From positions 1-63,303 of the forward strand of contig JAJZAN010000007.1 in assembly GCA_021799435.1 (NCBI GenBank): a stretch of DNA of 63,303 nt, in the 5' to 3' direction. The notes under the pieces were generated by a model. The model was not told the DNA's origin. It made no database searches and saw only the letters and a program-made list of their open reading frames with translations. The translations under genes and the position numbers were made by a program. Origin of the DNA: Bacillota bacterium (lineage in GTDB: Bacteria; Bacillota; Sulfobacillia; Sulfobacillales; Sulfobacillaceae). Positions 24,374-34,061 of this stretch are shown piece after piece. How positions within the stretch are numbered: the stretch's first letter is position 1; each line of letters opens with the position of its first letter.

Positions 24374-26368
24374 ATGGAGCAAGATCATTTGCAACAACGG
24401 GCAATAAACGCCATCCGTGCTTTGGCAATTGATGGAGTAGAGCAGGCGAATTCCGGCCATCCAGGTTTGCCGCTGGGCGCCGCGCCCATGGCATACACCC
24501 TATGGACTCGGTTTTTGCATCACAATCCTCACAATCCGCACTGGCAGAATCGCGACCGCTTCGTTCTGTCGGCGGGCCACGGTTCTATGTTGTTATACTC
24601 CTTGCTGCATCTGACCGGCTACGACTTGCCATTAGAAGAATTGAAACGGTTCCGCCAGTGGGGCTCCAAAACCCCCGGCCATCCTGAGTACGGCCTTACC
24701 CCGGGAGTGGAAACGACAACCGGGCCCCTGGGGCAAGGATTCGCCACCGGCGTGGGCATGGCCATGGCCGAGCGATGGCTGGCGGAGCATTACAACACCC
24801 AAGACTTTCGCGTCATCGATCATTTCACCTACGCCATCGTGTCGGACGGCGACCTCATGGAAGGTGTCGCCTCGGAGGCGGCATCGCTTGCCGGAACCCT
24901 CAAACTGGGAAAGTTAATTTACCTGTATGACGACAACCACGTTTCCATCGAAGGACATACCGACATCGCCTTCCAAGAGGATGTGTTGAAACGCTTCCAA
25001 GCCTACGGGTGGCACACCGAGCATGTCGCCGACGGAAACGACGTCGAAGCGGTCGCGGCCGCCATCCAACGGGCCCAAGCCGACGAGCGGCCTTCCCTAA
25101 TCGGGGTGCGCACCATCATCGGCTATGGAAGCCCCAACCGGCAGGACACCCCCAAAGCTCACGGGGAAGCTTTAGGGCCCGAAGAGATTAAACTGACCAA
25201 GGAGTTTCTGGGTTGGCCCACTGATAAATCCTTTTTCATTCCCGAAGATGTGTTGGCTCACTTCCGCCAGGCCGTCGCGAATGGCTCGGAGTGGGAAGCG
25301 GAGTGGAACCGCACGTGGAAACAGTACCAGAGCCAAGAGCCCGACAAGGCAGCCCAACTGTCCTTAGCTTGGGAGCGCCGCATGCCCGAAGGGGTCTTGG
25401 AGGACCTGCCTGAGTGGGTACCCGGACAGTCCTTGGCTACCCGAGCTGCTTCTGGAGAAGTGCTCAACCGTATTGCCCAGCGTTTACCGACCTTGGTCGG
25501 CGGCTCGGCTGACTTAGCGCCCTCCAACAACACCAACATCAAAGGCGGCGGCGACTACAGCTCCTGGGAATACGGAGGGCGGAACTTCCACTTTGGTGTG
25601 CGCGAGCATGCCATGGGCGCTGCCCTGAACGGTCTTACCCTGCATGGTGGACTGCGCGCCTTCGGCGGAACTTTTCTTATTTTCTCGGACTACATGCGTC
25701 CCGCCATTCGGCTTGCCAGCCTCATGCATCAGCCGGTCATCTACATTTTTACGCATGATTCCATTGGTCTCGGGGAAGACGGTCCTACCCACCAGCCTAT
25801 TGAGCAATTGGCCGCGCTTCGCGCCATTCCCGGCCTGTACGTGGTCCGTCCAGCCGATCCCAACGAAACCCGGGAAGCGTGGAAGCTGGCGTTGTCGCTG
25901 GGCGACCATCCCACGGCCCTGGCGCTGACTCGGCAAAAAGTGTCCGCCATCCCTTCTGAGAAGGCTCAGGGATTGCATCGAGGAGCATACACCCTGTGGG
26001 AAAACCACCGCCAACCCGAACTCATCCTCATGGCGTCCGGATCAGAGGTTGGACTCGCCCAAACGGCCGGCCAAAAACTGGCCGCCGACGGCATGCGGGT
26101 GCGCGTGGTCTCTTTCCCCTGTTGGGAACGGTTTGACGAACAGGATGCCGCGTACCAGAACGATGTGCTGCCGACTGGTACCAAGCGCATCGCTGTCGAA
26201 GCCGCCTCCCCCATGGGATGGGCCAAGTACGTGGGCCCGGACGGTGTGGTGATCGGTCTCAATCACTTTGGGGCGTCAGCGCCAGCCGAAGAGTTGTTCC
26301 GGCAATTTGGGTTTACCCCCGAACATATCGTATCAGCCGCTCACCAACTCATGGGCCAAGGCAATTAG
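24374..26368 (+). CDS. tkt: Transketolase
   Basis: The 664-residue thiamine-diphosphate enzyme transfers two-carbon units in the non-oxidative pentose-phosphate pathway. It shows [17 protein letters not shown], the substrate and cofactor site [41 protein letters not shown], the ThDP motif [18 protein letters not shown] followed by DDNHVSIEG, and the C-terminal-half motifs [11 protein letters not shown] and [20 protein letters not shown]. The ATG at 24374 is preceded by GGAGGAGG twelve bases upstream. It is the first gene of the operon; the next gene starts 17 bases after its stop. Confidence 0.97.
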   Translation: MEQDHLQQRAINAIRALAIDGVEQANSGHPGLPLGAAPMAYTLWTRFLHHNPHNPHWQNRDRFVLSAGHGSMLLYSLLHLTGYDLPLEELKRFRQWGSKTPGHPEYGLTPGVETTTGPLGQGFATGVGMAMAERWLAEHYNTQDFRVIDHFTYAIVSDGDLMEGVASEAASLAGTLKLGKLIYLYDDNHVSIEGHTDIAFQEDVLKRFQAYGWHTEHVADGNDVEAVAAAIQRAQADERPSLIGVRTIIGYGSPNRQDTPKAHGEALGPEEIKLTKEFLGWPTDKSFFIPEDVLAHFRQAVANGSEWEAEWNRTWKQYQSQEPDKAAQLSLAWERRMPEGVLEDLPEWVPGQSLATRAASGEVLNRIAQRLPTLVGGSADLAPSNNTNIKGGGDYSSWEYGGRNFHFGVREHAMGAALNGLTLHGGLRAFGGTFLIFSDYMRPAIRLASLMHQPVIYIFTHDSIGLGEDGPTHQPIEQLAALRAIPGLYVVRPADPNETREAWKLALSLGDHPTALALTRQKVSAIPSEKAQGLHRGAYTLWENHRQPELILMASGSEVGLAQTAGQKLAADGMRVRVVSFPCWERFDEQDAAYQNDVLPTGTKRIAVEAASPMGWAKYVGPDGVVIGLNHFGASAPAEELFRQFGFTPEHIVSAAHQLMGQGN

Positions 26369-26384
26369 GAGAGGAGGCTTTACG

Positions 26385-29144
26385 TTGAACGCCATTCGCG
26401 AAATTCAAAAGCTCGGTCAAAGCCTGTGGTATGACAACATCCGCCGGGGTCTGATTGACTCCGGCGAATTGGCTCAATTAATCGCCCAAGGCATAACCGG
26501 GATTACGTCGAATCCCACCATTTTCGAGAAAGCCATTGACGGGTCGTCCGACTACGATGCGGCAATCCGCGCCCTCAGCCAAAAAACTGAGTCTGTAGAC
26601 GAGTTGTATGATGCCTTGGTTCTAGAGGACATCGCCCGGGGAGCAGACCTGCTACTGCCCGTCTACCAGTCTTCGCACGGCAAAGATGGGTATATCAGCA
26701 TCGAGGTTCCGCCCACGATGGCCGAACACACCGATGCGACCATCGCGGAAGCCCATCGGCTTTTCCGGGCACTGAACCGGCCCAACATCATGATCAAGGT
26801 GCCGGCGACGCCAGAAGGCATTCCGGCCATCCGCCGGCTTATCGCCGACGGCATCAACGTCAACGTGACGCTGATCTTTAGTCTCGACGCCTACCGCGAC
26901 GTCATCGAAGCCTACCTGGCGGGATTGGAGGAGCGGCTCAGCAAAAACCTAGCCTTGGACCATGTTGCCTCGGTGGCCAGCTTCTTTGTCAGCCGGGTGG
27001 ACACTCTGGTAGACCGGCTCCTCGATGAAAAGAAGGCAAACTCGGCTCTGAAGGGCAAGGCCGCCATCGCTAACGCTAAGATGGCTTATCAAGTTTTCCT
27101 GCAACACTTTCAGGATGCGCGATTCCAACGCTTGCGCGAGCACGGCGCCATGGTTCAGCGGCCGTTATGGGCTTCCACGAGCACGAAGAATCCGAACTAC
27201 CCCGATCTGTTGTATGTAGAAGCTCTAATCGGCCCCGACACCGTCGATACTTTGCCCCCTGCCACCGTCGACGCCATCCTAGATCATGGACGGGCGGAAC
27301 GTGGCATTGAGCAAGGGTTGGAGGAGGCCCGGCAAGTGCTGAGCCAGTTGGAGGCTCAAGGGATTGCCATGAAGACGGTAACGGACCAACTGCTGAAGGA
27401 GGGGGTGGAGAGCTTCCACCAGTCGTTCGTGACGCTCCGAGAAAGCTTAGAGAAGAAACGGACGCAGCGTCCCGTCCAAGACGGTACTTTCCACCTGAAG
27501 TCCTTTCAGACGGTATGGGAGACGACCCTAGACCAATTGAATCACGACCGAGCCCTGCCCAGGTTATGGGAACACGACGCGTCTCTGTGGTCCACCGAGC
27601 CTGCACACGTAAAAATCATCGAAGGTGCTTTGGGCTGGTTGAACGTGGCAGAACGCGTTTTCGAGGATGTTCCCGGCCTCAAACGGTTTTTCCAGCAGGC
27701 TGTATTGGACGGATTCGAACATGCGGTCGTGCTCGGCATGGGCGGCAGCAGTCTAGTCTCGGACGTCTTGATTCACAGTTTCCCGCCCGGCAAACCCGGC
27801 TTGGCTCTCTCAGTGTTGGACACCACTAATCCGAATGCCATCGACGAACTAACGCGCCAACTCCCGTTGGACAAAACCTTATTCCTGGTCGCTAGCAAGT
27901 CTGGCACCACCACTGAACCCAATGCCTTCTACCATTACTTCTGGGATATCGTGAGCCGCAAGGGGCTCGACCCCGCCCGACAGTTCGTCGCCATTACCGA
28001 CCCCGGTACAGCCATGGTGGCGGAGGCAGAAGGACATCACTTCCGGCATATCTTTTTGAACCCGGCAGACATCGGAGGGCGCTATTCCGCTCTATCTTGG
28101 TTCGGCATGGTGCCGGCCACTCTGTACGGATTGGATACCGCGCGACTCCTGCAAGAAGCCTTGACGATGACAAATGCCTGCCAAAGACCTGACGCACGCA
28201 GCAATCCTGGCGCGCTTTTGGGTGCGGCGTTAGGCACACTGGCCCGCCAGGGGCGCGACAAGGTCACGCTCGTCATGCCGGAATCTATCAGCCATTTTGG
28301 CGATTGGCTGGAGCAACTGCTGGCGGAGTCGACGGGAAAGCTCGGGACTGGCCTTATTCCGGTAGCCCACGAACCCTCGTATGCCCCCAACCACTACAGC
28401 CAGGACCGGGTATTTGTAGTCTATCAAGAGAGTCCCGGAAATGCGCCTATTGACATCCAAGCCCTGCAAGACGCCGGTCATCCAGTAATTGTGTACACAC
28501 TCTCCGACCCCTACAGCTTGGGTCAAGAGTTCTATCGCTGGGAGATTGCCACGGCGATAGCTGGCTCGCTGCTCCACATCGACGCCTTCGACCAGCCCAA
28601 CGTGCAGGAAAGCAAAGACAATACCAAGGCGATTCTGGGTCGTTTGACAGACGGCAAGCTGCCTGCCGAAGATGCAGCCATCCAAGGTGATCTCCAATGG
28701 ACGGCTTCGGATGCTCTGCGAAAGGATTCACTTGAAGCATCCATCAAGTCCTTGTTGGCTATGGCGGGCCCATCCAGCTATGTGGCGGTGATGGCTTATC
28801 TAAACCCGTCTCAGACGCTCGATGGGGCGCTCGGGCAGCTTCGTCGAACCATCACCGACCGCACCGGGAGTCCCACAACAATGGGGTACGGTCCACGCTT
28901 TTTGCACAGCACGGGACAATTGCATAAAGGCGGCCCAGCCACCGGCTTGTACCTTCAGCTAGTAGGTTCGAACGGACCGCATCTGCCGGTTCCCCGGGAC
29001 GGTTACGACTTTTCGACGCTCATGCATGCGCAGGCGCTGGGAGACTTCCAGTCCCTAATTGCTCATGGGCGGGCCGTTGTCCGCATCATTCTGCCAGAAC
29101 CGGGGGCGGAATCCGTAGCAATGTTGACCAGTTGGCTAGAGTAA
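26385..29144 (+). CDS. tal-pgi: Bifunctional transaldolase / glucose-6-phosphate isomerase
   Basis: This 919-residue fusion joins transaldolase (residues 1 to about 365) to phosphoglucose isomerase (about 385 to 919). The transaldolase half shows GITSNPTIFEKAIDGSSDYD, the Schiff-base Lys138 in MIKVPATPEG, and SVASFFVSRVDTLVDRLL. The isomerase half has VVLGMGGSSLVSDVL, VASKSGTTTEPNAFYHYFW, GGRYSALSWFGMVP and the late GPRFLHSTGQLHKGGP. Such fusions are known in a few lineages and join sedoheptulose/fructose-6-P chemistry to glucose-6-P supply for Zwf. It starts with TTG at 26385, preceded by AGGAGAGGAGG, 17 bases after tkt. Confidence in both activities is high. Confidence 0.95.
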   Translation: MNAIREIQKLGQSLWYDNIRRGLIDSGELAQLIAQGITGITSNPTIFEKAIDGSSDYDAAIRALSQKTESVDELYDALVLEDIARGADLLLPVYQSSHGKDGYISIEVPPTMAEHTDATIAEAHRLFRALNRPNIMIKVPATPEGIPAIRRLIADGINVNVTLIFSLDAYRDVIEAYLAGLEERLSKNLALDHVASVASFFVSRVDTLVDRLLDEKKANSALKGKAAIANAKMAYQVFLQHFQDARFQRLREHGAMVQRPLWASTSTKNPNYPDLLYVEALIGPDTVDTLPPATVDAILDHGRAERGIEQGLEEARQVLSQLEAQGIAMKTVTDQLLKEGVESFHQSFVTLRESLEKKRTQRPVQDGTFHLKSFQTVWETTLDQLNHDRALPRLWEHDASLWSTEPAHVKIIEGALGWLNVAERVFEDVPGLKRFFQQAVLDGFEHAVVLGMGGSSLVSDVLIHSFPPGKPGLALSVLDTTNPNAIDELTRQLPLDKTLFLVASKSGTTTEPNAFYHYFWDIVSRKGLDPARQFVAITDPGTAMVAEAEGHHFRHIFLNPADIGGRYSALSWFGMVPATLYGLDTARLLQEALTMTNACQRPDARSNPGALLGAALGTLARQGRDKVTLVMPESISHFGDWLEQLLAESTGKLGTGLIPVAHEPSYAPNHYSQDRVFVVYQESPGNAPIDIQALQDAGHPVIVYTLSDPYSLGQEFYRWEIATAIAGSLLHIDAFDQPNVQESKDNTKAILGRLTDGKLPAEDAAIQGDLQWTASDALRKDSLEASIKSLLAMAGPSSYVAVMAYLNPSQTLDGALGQLRRTITDRTGSPTTMGYGPRFLHSTGQLHKGGPATGLYLQLVGSNGPHLPVPRDGYDFSTLMHAQALGDFQSLIAHGRAVVRIILPEPGAESVAMLTSWLE

Positions 29145-29162
29145 TCCTTGGAGGTGGATTCG

Positions 29163-30059
29163 ATGAAGTTAGCAATGATCGGTTTAGGACGCATGGGTGG
29201 CAACATGGCGGAACGGTTGATCAACGGAGGCCACGAAGTCGTAGCTTTCGACCCCAGCGAAGAAGCCCGTACACAGGTCGCTGCCAAAGGCGCCGTCGCG
29301 GCGGCCAGCCTTGAAGAGGCCGTCGAGAAGCTTTCCCATCCCCGCGTCGTGTGGGTCATGGTTCCCGCCGGCCGTATCACTGAGGAGACCATCGCCACAT
29401 TGGTTGAACGGCTCTCTCCGGGAGACATCATCATTGACGGCGGCAACTCCAATTTCCGTGACTCCATGCGCCGGGCCGAATTGGCCCGTGCCCGCCAAAT
29501 TGAATTTGTTGACTGCGGGACCAGCGGCGGCGTGTGGGGACTGGCCAATGGCTACTGCCTCATGGTGGGTGGCAGCGATGATGCCGTTCACACCGCTGAG
29601 CCCGTGTTTCGTACCCTCGCACCCGAGGACGGCTACCTGCACACCGGACCCGTGGGGTCGGGCCATTTCGTCAAAATGGTGCATAACGGCATAGAATACG
29701 GCATGCTTCAGGCTTATGGAGAAGGCTTCGAAATCCTTGAGAAGTCTCAATTTGACTTGAACTTGGGTGCCGTCGCCGAAGTGTGGCGGCATGGCAGTGT
29801 GGTGCGCAGCTGGCTGCTGGACCTTTTGACTGACGCGTACCAGGAGAACCCCACTTTGGAACACATCCGCGGATACGTCGACGATTCAGGAGAAGGACGA
29901 TGGACTGTGCAAGAGGCCATCAACGAGAACGTGCCAGCACCCGTCATCACCCTGTCTCTTCTGGCTCGGCTCTCCTCGCGACAGGACGAGTCCTATTCTG
30001 CTAAAGTCATTGCCGCTCTTAGGAACCAGTTTGGCGGTCACGCGATGCATAACGAGTAA
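29163..30059 (+). CDS. gnd: 6-phosphogluconate dehydrogenase (short form)
   Basis: The 298-residue enzyme oxidatively decarboxylates 6-phosphogluconate to ribulose 5-phosphate. It shows the Rossmann motif MIGLGRMGGNMAERL, the substrate motif FVDCGTSGGVWGLANGYCLMVGG and the catalytic KMVHNGIEYGMLQAYGEGFE. It is the short GntZ/YqeC-like form rather than the 470-residue form. The second beta strand ends in an aspartate (VVAFDPSEEA), which usually favours NAD+ over NADP+. The ATG at 29163 follows GGAGGT, 18 bases after tal-pgi. Confidence 0.95.
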   Translation: MKLAMIGLGRMGGNMAERLINGGHEVVAFDPSEEARTQVAAKGAVAAASLEEAVEKLSHPRVVWVMVPAGRITEETIATLVERLSPGDIIIDGGNSNFRDSMRRAELARARQIEFVDCGTSGGVWGLANGYCLMVGGSDDAVHTAEPVFRTLAPEDGYLHTGPVGSGHFVKMVHNGIEYGMLQAYGEGFEILEKSQFDLNLGAVAEVWRHGSVVRSWLLDLLTDAYQENPTLEHIRGYVDDSGEGRWTVQEAINENVPAPVITLSLLARLSSRQDESYSAKVIAALRNQFGGHAMHNE

Positions 30060-30082
30060 ACAAGAACGGGGACAACAAAAAT

Positions 30083-31612
30083 ATGATGGACACGGTGTTG
30101 CAAGAAAATCCACTAAAAGAAGGACTGGGCGGCCGCCGCCGCCCTGATCCGTTCACGTTTGTGATTTTTGGTGCCGCTGGCGACCTGGCTCACCGCAAGC
30201 TTTTCCCGGCTCTGTACAACCTCATGGTGGACAACTGGCTGGGAACTGATTGCCGCATCATAGGCGTCGCGCGCCGGCCGTACGATGACGGCGAATTCCG
30301 CCGTGAGGTCGCGCAGGCCATTGAGGAGCATTCCCGTCGAAAGCCCGACCCTGCCATCTTGAATCGGCTTATGGAAAACACCCGTTACGTGACGGCTGAC
30401 TTCAACGACCAAGACCAATACCAGTCGCTGCGCGAACAGATCACCGGGCCAGACTTCCCGAAAAACTATCTTTTTTACTTGGCGACTCCGCCCGCGGCCT
30501 ACCCCGTAATCGCCGCCCATCTAGGTGCGGTCGGCTTGGCACACGCCGAAAGTCCCGAACATTGGGTGCGCATTATTGTAGAAAAGCCGTTCGGACACGA
30601 CTTGGAATCGGCCGTCGCCCTGAACCACCAGCTTCATCAGGTCTTTGACGAGTCGCAAATCTACCGCATCGACCATTACTTGGGGAAAGAAACCGTCCAG
30701 AACATTCTGGTGTTTCGCTTTGCCAACGGTATCTTTGAGCCCCTGTGGACCCGGCAATATATCGACAACGTGCAAATCACCGTGGCGGAGTCGCTCGGTG
30801 TGGCCGGCCGCGGCTCGTACTACGACCATGCCGGTGCTCTCCGAGACATGGTGCAAAACCACATGCTTCAGCTGGTCTCCCTGATCGCCATGGAGCCTCC
30901 GGTGGCATTCGAGGCCGACGCGGTACGCGATGAAAAAGTGAAAGTGCTGCGCTCGATTCGCCCATTCAGCACGCGTGACGTGGCAGACTACACGGTTCGG
31001 GCGCAATATGAAGCGGGCTCCATTGATGGCGAGATGGTGCCCGGCTACTTAGACGAACCCGACATCGCCTCTGACAGTCGTACCGAATCCTATGTTGCCA
31101 TGCGGCTCCTCATTGATAACTGGCGCTGGGCAGGAGTGCCGTTTTACCTGCGGACCGGCAAGCGCTTAGCCAAGCGCGCCACAGAGATTGCCATCCAGTT
31201 TAAGACCGCGCCGCATCGATTCTTCCAACAGACCGAAACCCCGGAGCTGTCGCCCAATCTGCTGACCCTGAAAATTCAGCCGGATGAAGGGATTTCGCTC
31301 CGGTTTGGGGCCAAGGTTCCTGGTCCCGAAATTAGGGTCCGCACGGTCAACATGGAATTTCTCTACGGCACGTCCTTTGCCGGTGCGCCGCCCGAAGCGT
31401 ACGAGCGGTTGCTTTTAGACGCCATGATTGGCGACTCGACTCTGTTCACCCGCAAAGATGAGGTGGAGGCCGCTTGGACACTAGTGTCCTCGATTTTACA
31501 CGGGTGGCAGAGGGCGCGTGGTCCCATTCCCACCTACGAATCCGGCACCTGGGGCCCGGAAGAAGCTGACACATTGATTCAACAGAACGGATTCCACTGG
31601 CGCCGGCCTTAA
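30083..31612 (+). CDS. zwf: Glucose-6-phosphate 1-dehydrogenase
   Basis: The 509-residue enzyme oxidises glucose 6-phosphate to 6-phosphogluconolactone. The coenzyme site FVIFGAAGDLAHRKLFPAL is at residues 26-44 and the active-site block RIDHYLGKETVQNILVFRFANGIFEPLW near residue 194. WAGVPFYLRTGKRL and LEYFLYGTSF-like segments (MEFLYGTSFAGAPPEAYERLL) follow. The ATG at 30083 has a modest GGGGA ribosome site. It is followed immediately by opcA, whose product assists Zwf assembly or redox control in cyanobacteria and actinobacteria. Confidence 0.97.
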   Translation: MMDTVLQENPLKEGLGGRRRPDPFTFVIFGAAGDLAHRKLFPALYNLMVDNWLGTDCRIIGVARRPYDDGEFRREVAQAIEEHSRRKPDPAILNRLMENTRYVTADFNDQDQYQSLREQITGPDFPKNYLFYLATPPAAYPVIAAHLGAVGLAHAESPEHWVRIIVEKPFGHDLESAVALNHQLHQVFDESQIYRIDHYLGKETVQNILVFRFANGIFEPLWTRQYIDNVQITVAESLGVAGRGSYYDHAGALRDMVQNHMLQLVSLIAMEPPVAFEADAVRDEKVKVLRSIRPFSTRDVADYTVRAQYEAGSIDGEMVPGYLDEPDIASDSRTESYVAMRLLIDNWRWAGVPFYLRTGKRLAKRATEIAIQFKTAPHRFFQQTETPELSPNLLTLKIQPDEGISLRFGAKVPGPEIRVRTVNMEFLYGTSFAGAPPEAYERLLLDAMIGDSTLFTRKDEVEAAWTLVSSILHGWQRARGPIPTYESGTWGPEEADTLIQQNGFHWRRP

Positions 31613-31636
31613 CTCTGTCTTCACGGAGGTGACGTG

Positions 31637-32656
31637 ATGTCCCGCCGCACCATCCGGTGGCAAAAGCAGCATCTTAGCGGGCCGGCCTTTATGACCGTTT
31701 GGCCCGAAATCATCCCGCAAGCGCTGGATGGTGCGGTCCCCATGAGCGCCGCCGTCATGACGCTCGGGATTTATGCCGATGCGGACACACCGCTGGACTG
31801 GCACTCGATTGAGCAGGTCACAGAGCAGCACCCTGCCCGGATCCTGATCATTCAGCGCAGAGAGTCATCCGCTTCATTCGACGGACTGGACGTCGAACTG
31901 CGGGCGGAAGTCGAACAGCCCGATGACAGCGGGCGTCCGCCTTTGCTGTTCTCGGAATGCCTCGCTATGACCTTGTCGGGCAAAACGGCTGCCTACTGGA
32001 TCGACTGGGTGCAGGCCCTCATTCGCTCTAATATTCCCGCCTATCTGTGGTGGGCCGGGAGTCCGCCGGACGACGACTTTCGCTGGGACCTGCTAAGTCA
32101 GTCCTTCCAAGCCCTGATCCTGGACAGCCGTAAACTCTCGCTTGGCGAGTGGCATCAACTGGCAGAGTCGGCGTCGCATGCCCACATGTCCATCATGGAC
32201 CTCGACTGGGCCCGGGGCTTGCCGCCACGCCGGTTGCTGGCCGAGGCCTGTGACGACCCAACCGTCCTCAGCGTGTTGAGCCAACCCCACCATATCTCCG
32301 TTGCCTCGCCGTCCACAGACCACCTGATGCTGCCCAGCACATGGCTGTGGCTGTCATGGCGACTAGGATGGGATTTGGGCCTGCCTCCCTGCGGTCGTCC
32401 CGGGCTGGCGGTGGAGGTCACATTTGGCGCCACTCCCTCCTGGACCTTTGACGGACCAGATGGCTCACTGCGTTTGACGGCATCCGATTCTTGGGTGTTA
32501 GGGTGGTCGCCGTCCGTGGGTGGGGGACTCTCTTGGTCCCACACGCTGCCGGAGAACCCCGGCTTGTCCCGGGATTTGACCGATCTCTTGGAAATAGGCC
32601 TGGACCCGCTGTATGAACAGCTATTGCGCCAGGCCGTTTTGGGAAGGAGCCAATAA
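31637..32656 (+). CDS. opcA: Glucose-6-phosphate dehydrogenase assembly protein OpcA
   Basis: The 339-residue protein matches OpcA, an accessory subunit that promotes oligomerisation and activity of Zwf in cyanobacteria and actinobacteria. Traits are VMTLGIYADA and HPARILIIQRRE in the N-terminal domain, and the SNIPAYLWWAGSPP motif near residue 136, followed by LILDSRK and a beta-rich C-terminal half. OpcA is uncommon in Firmicutes. GGAGGTGAC precedes both GTG (31634) and ATG (31637); I use the ATG for spacing. It lies 24 bases after zwf and 5 before pgl. Confidence 0.9.
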   Translation: MSRRTIRWQKQHLSGPAFMTVWPEIIPQALDGAVPMSAAVMTLGIYADADTPLDWHSIEQVTEQHPARILIIQRRESSASFDGLDVELRAEVEQPDDSGRPPLLFSECLAMTLSGKTAAYWIDWVQALIRSNIPAYLWWAGSPPDDDFRWDLLSQSFQALILDSRKLSLGEWHQLAESASHAHMSIMDLDWARGLPPRRLLAEACDDPTVLSVLSQPHHISVASPSTDHLMLPSTWLWLSWRLGWDLGLPPCGRPGLAVEVTFGATPSWTFDGPDGSLRLTASDSWVLGWSPSVGGGLSWSHTLPENPGLSRDLTDLLEIGLDPLYEQLLRQAVLGRSQ

Positions 32657-32661
32657 TTATC

Positions 32662-33369
32662 ATGGCGCAAGAACCGGTAATCCATATCACCGAATCGAAG
32701 GACGCCGCGGCTGACAGTCTGAGCTCTTGGATGGCAGAAGCCGCCCAAGAAGATATACGCGACCACCGCCTGAGCAGTTGGGCCTTATCCGGCGGCAGCA
32801 CACCCATTTTGCTGTACCAGCGTCTGGCCCGTCGCAGTGATGTCCCCTGGGGCCAAGTGGCCCTGTACCTGGTGGATGAACGAGACGTCTTTCAGACGGA
32901 TCCCCTCAGCAATGCCCGTATGATTCAGGATACCTTGTTGAGCCACCTCACTTCTGGACCCCAGTGGCATCCCTGGCTCACGGTGGCCGAACCCAGGGAG
33001 TCTCTGGCCCGCTATCGGCACGGGTTAGCCTCCCTGCCTCGTTCTCCACAGGGGTTTCCATCGCTGGATTTGGCGCTCATGGGCATGGGCGACGACGGGC
33101 ACACGGCATCGGTATTTCCCGGCTCGCCGCAACAGCAGGTCAACGACTGGGCCGCGTTTGGCCCGGGCCCCAATGCCGCCCGACTCACCCTCACCCTGCC
33201 CCTTTTGGCCCAAGCCCGACGAACGATTTTTTTGGTCACGGGTCCTGAGAAGGCGGCGCGCGTGGCCGAGTGTCTGCGCACCGACGCCGACCTGCCGGCA
33301 GCATGGCTCAGCCGTCATGCCCACAATGTGCATTGGTTTCTCGACCGAGACAGCGCCAGTGCTCTCTGA
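32662..33369 (+). CDS. pgl: 6-phosphogluconolactonase
   Basis: The 235-residue enzyme hydrolyses 6-phosphogluconolactone. It is the DevB/SOL type related to NagB, with ALSGGSTPILLYQRL near residue 42, LYLVDERDV, and the signature LDLALMGMGDDGHTASVFPGSP. It completes the oxidative branch between Zwf and Gnd. The ATG at 32662 lies five bases after opcA, with GGAAGGAG inside the end of that gene. Its stop codon overlaps the start of the HAD gene. Confidence 0.95.
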   Translation: MAQEPVIHITESKDAAADSLSSWMAEAAQEDIRDHRLSSWALSGGSTPILLYQRLARRSDVPWGQVALYLVDERDVFQTDPLSNARMIQDTLLSHLTSGPQWHPWLTVAEPRESLARYRHGLASLPRSPQGFPSLDLALMGMGDDGHTASVFPGSPQQQVNDWAAFGPGPNAARLTLTLPLLAQARRTIFLVTGPEKAARVAECLRTDADLPAAWLSRHAHNVHWFLDRDSASAL

Positions 33370-34057
33370 TAAACCTGTCCTGGTGTGGGATATCGATGGC
33401 ACGTTGCTGGAACCCAAACCCGTGGGTCGCCAGGCTCTCAACATGACGTTCCAGCAGCGTTATCACATTGCTGGGGCATTTGACAGTCTCGACTTTTCCG
33501 GCGCGACCGACCATGCGCTGTGGGATCAAGTTTCTCAGCAATATCCCCACCTGGGTCTTACGACCAGCGAGGCGGATGGCTTCTTCGGCCATTATGTTGG
33601 CGTTCTCGAAACCTTGTTGGCCCAGAACCCGCTCTATCCCCTGCCGTCGGTTTCCACCCTCATTCCCCTTCTGTCCGCTCGAGGCTGGCCTCTGGCATTG
33701 GCTACCGGGAATGTGCGGGCTGGAGCCTTCACGAAGCTCGGAGCTGCCGGCCTGGCTCCCTACTTTCCCTGCGGCGGGTACTCCCGTCCCCATGTCGACC
33801 GATTAGGGTTGCTTCGGCAAGTGACACGGTTTTTTCCCAACCGGCTGCTTGTCGTCATTGGGGACACGCCCCGGGACATTGAAGCGGCCCAACTCATCGG
33901 CGCATTGTCCATCGGTACCGCCACCGGTCGGCATGCGTCCTCCGTTTTGCAAGCCCACGGCGCAGACATCGTCTTCGATAGACTGCCTGATGCCGTCGTG
34001 TTTCTGAAAACCCTCACAGACCTCATCATGCGGAAAGCTCAGGAGAGAAACTCCTGA
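33359..34057 (+). CDS. HAD-superfamily phosphatase (PGP-like)
   Basis: The 232-residue protein is a phosphoglycolate-phosphatase-like haloacid dehalogenase hydrolase. Motif I is VWDIDGTLLEP, motif II the Thr in LATGNVRAGAF, and motif III/IV VVIGDTPRDIEAAQ. A helical cap lies between the first two. The GTG at 33359 overlaps the pgl stop by 11 bases, which suggests coupling; longer starts inside pgl are possible. In this operon it may remove inhibitory sugar phosphates, phosphoglycolate or a damaged metabolite; this role is inferred from context only. Confidence 0.85.
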   Translation: MLSDKPVLVWDIDGTLLEPKPVGRQALNMTFQQRYHIAGAFDSLDFSGATDHALWDQVSQQYPHLGLTTSEADGFFGHYVGVLETLLAQNPLYPLPSVSTLIPLLSARGWPLALATGNVRAGAFTKLGAAGLAPYFPCGGYSRPHVDRLGLLRQVTRFFPNRLLVVIGDTPRDIEAAQLIGALSIGTATGRHASSVLQAHGADIVFDRLPDAVVFLKTLTDLIMRKAQERNS

Positions 34058-34061
34058 GCTT
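34035..34061. terminator. Hairpin ending the pentose-phosphate operon
   Basis: AAGCTCAGGAG and CTCCTGAGCTT form a perfect 11-bp stem with a 5-base loop. It overlaps the HAD stop codon and the last base pair of the convergent pilin-like gene. The T run is short on both sides, so it is probably a weak bidirectional terminator. Confidence 0.6.
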
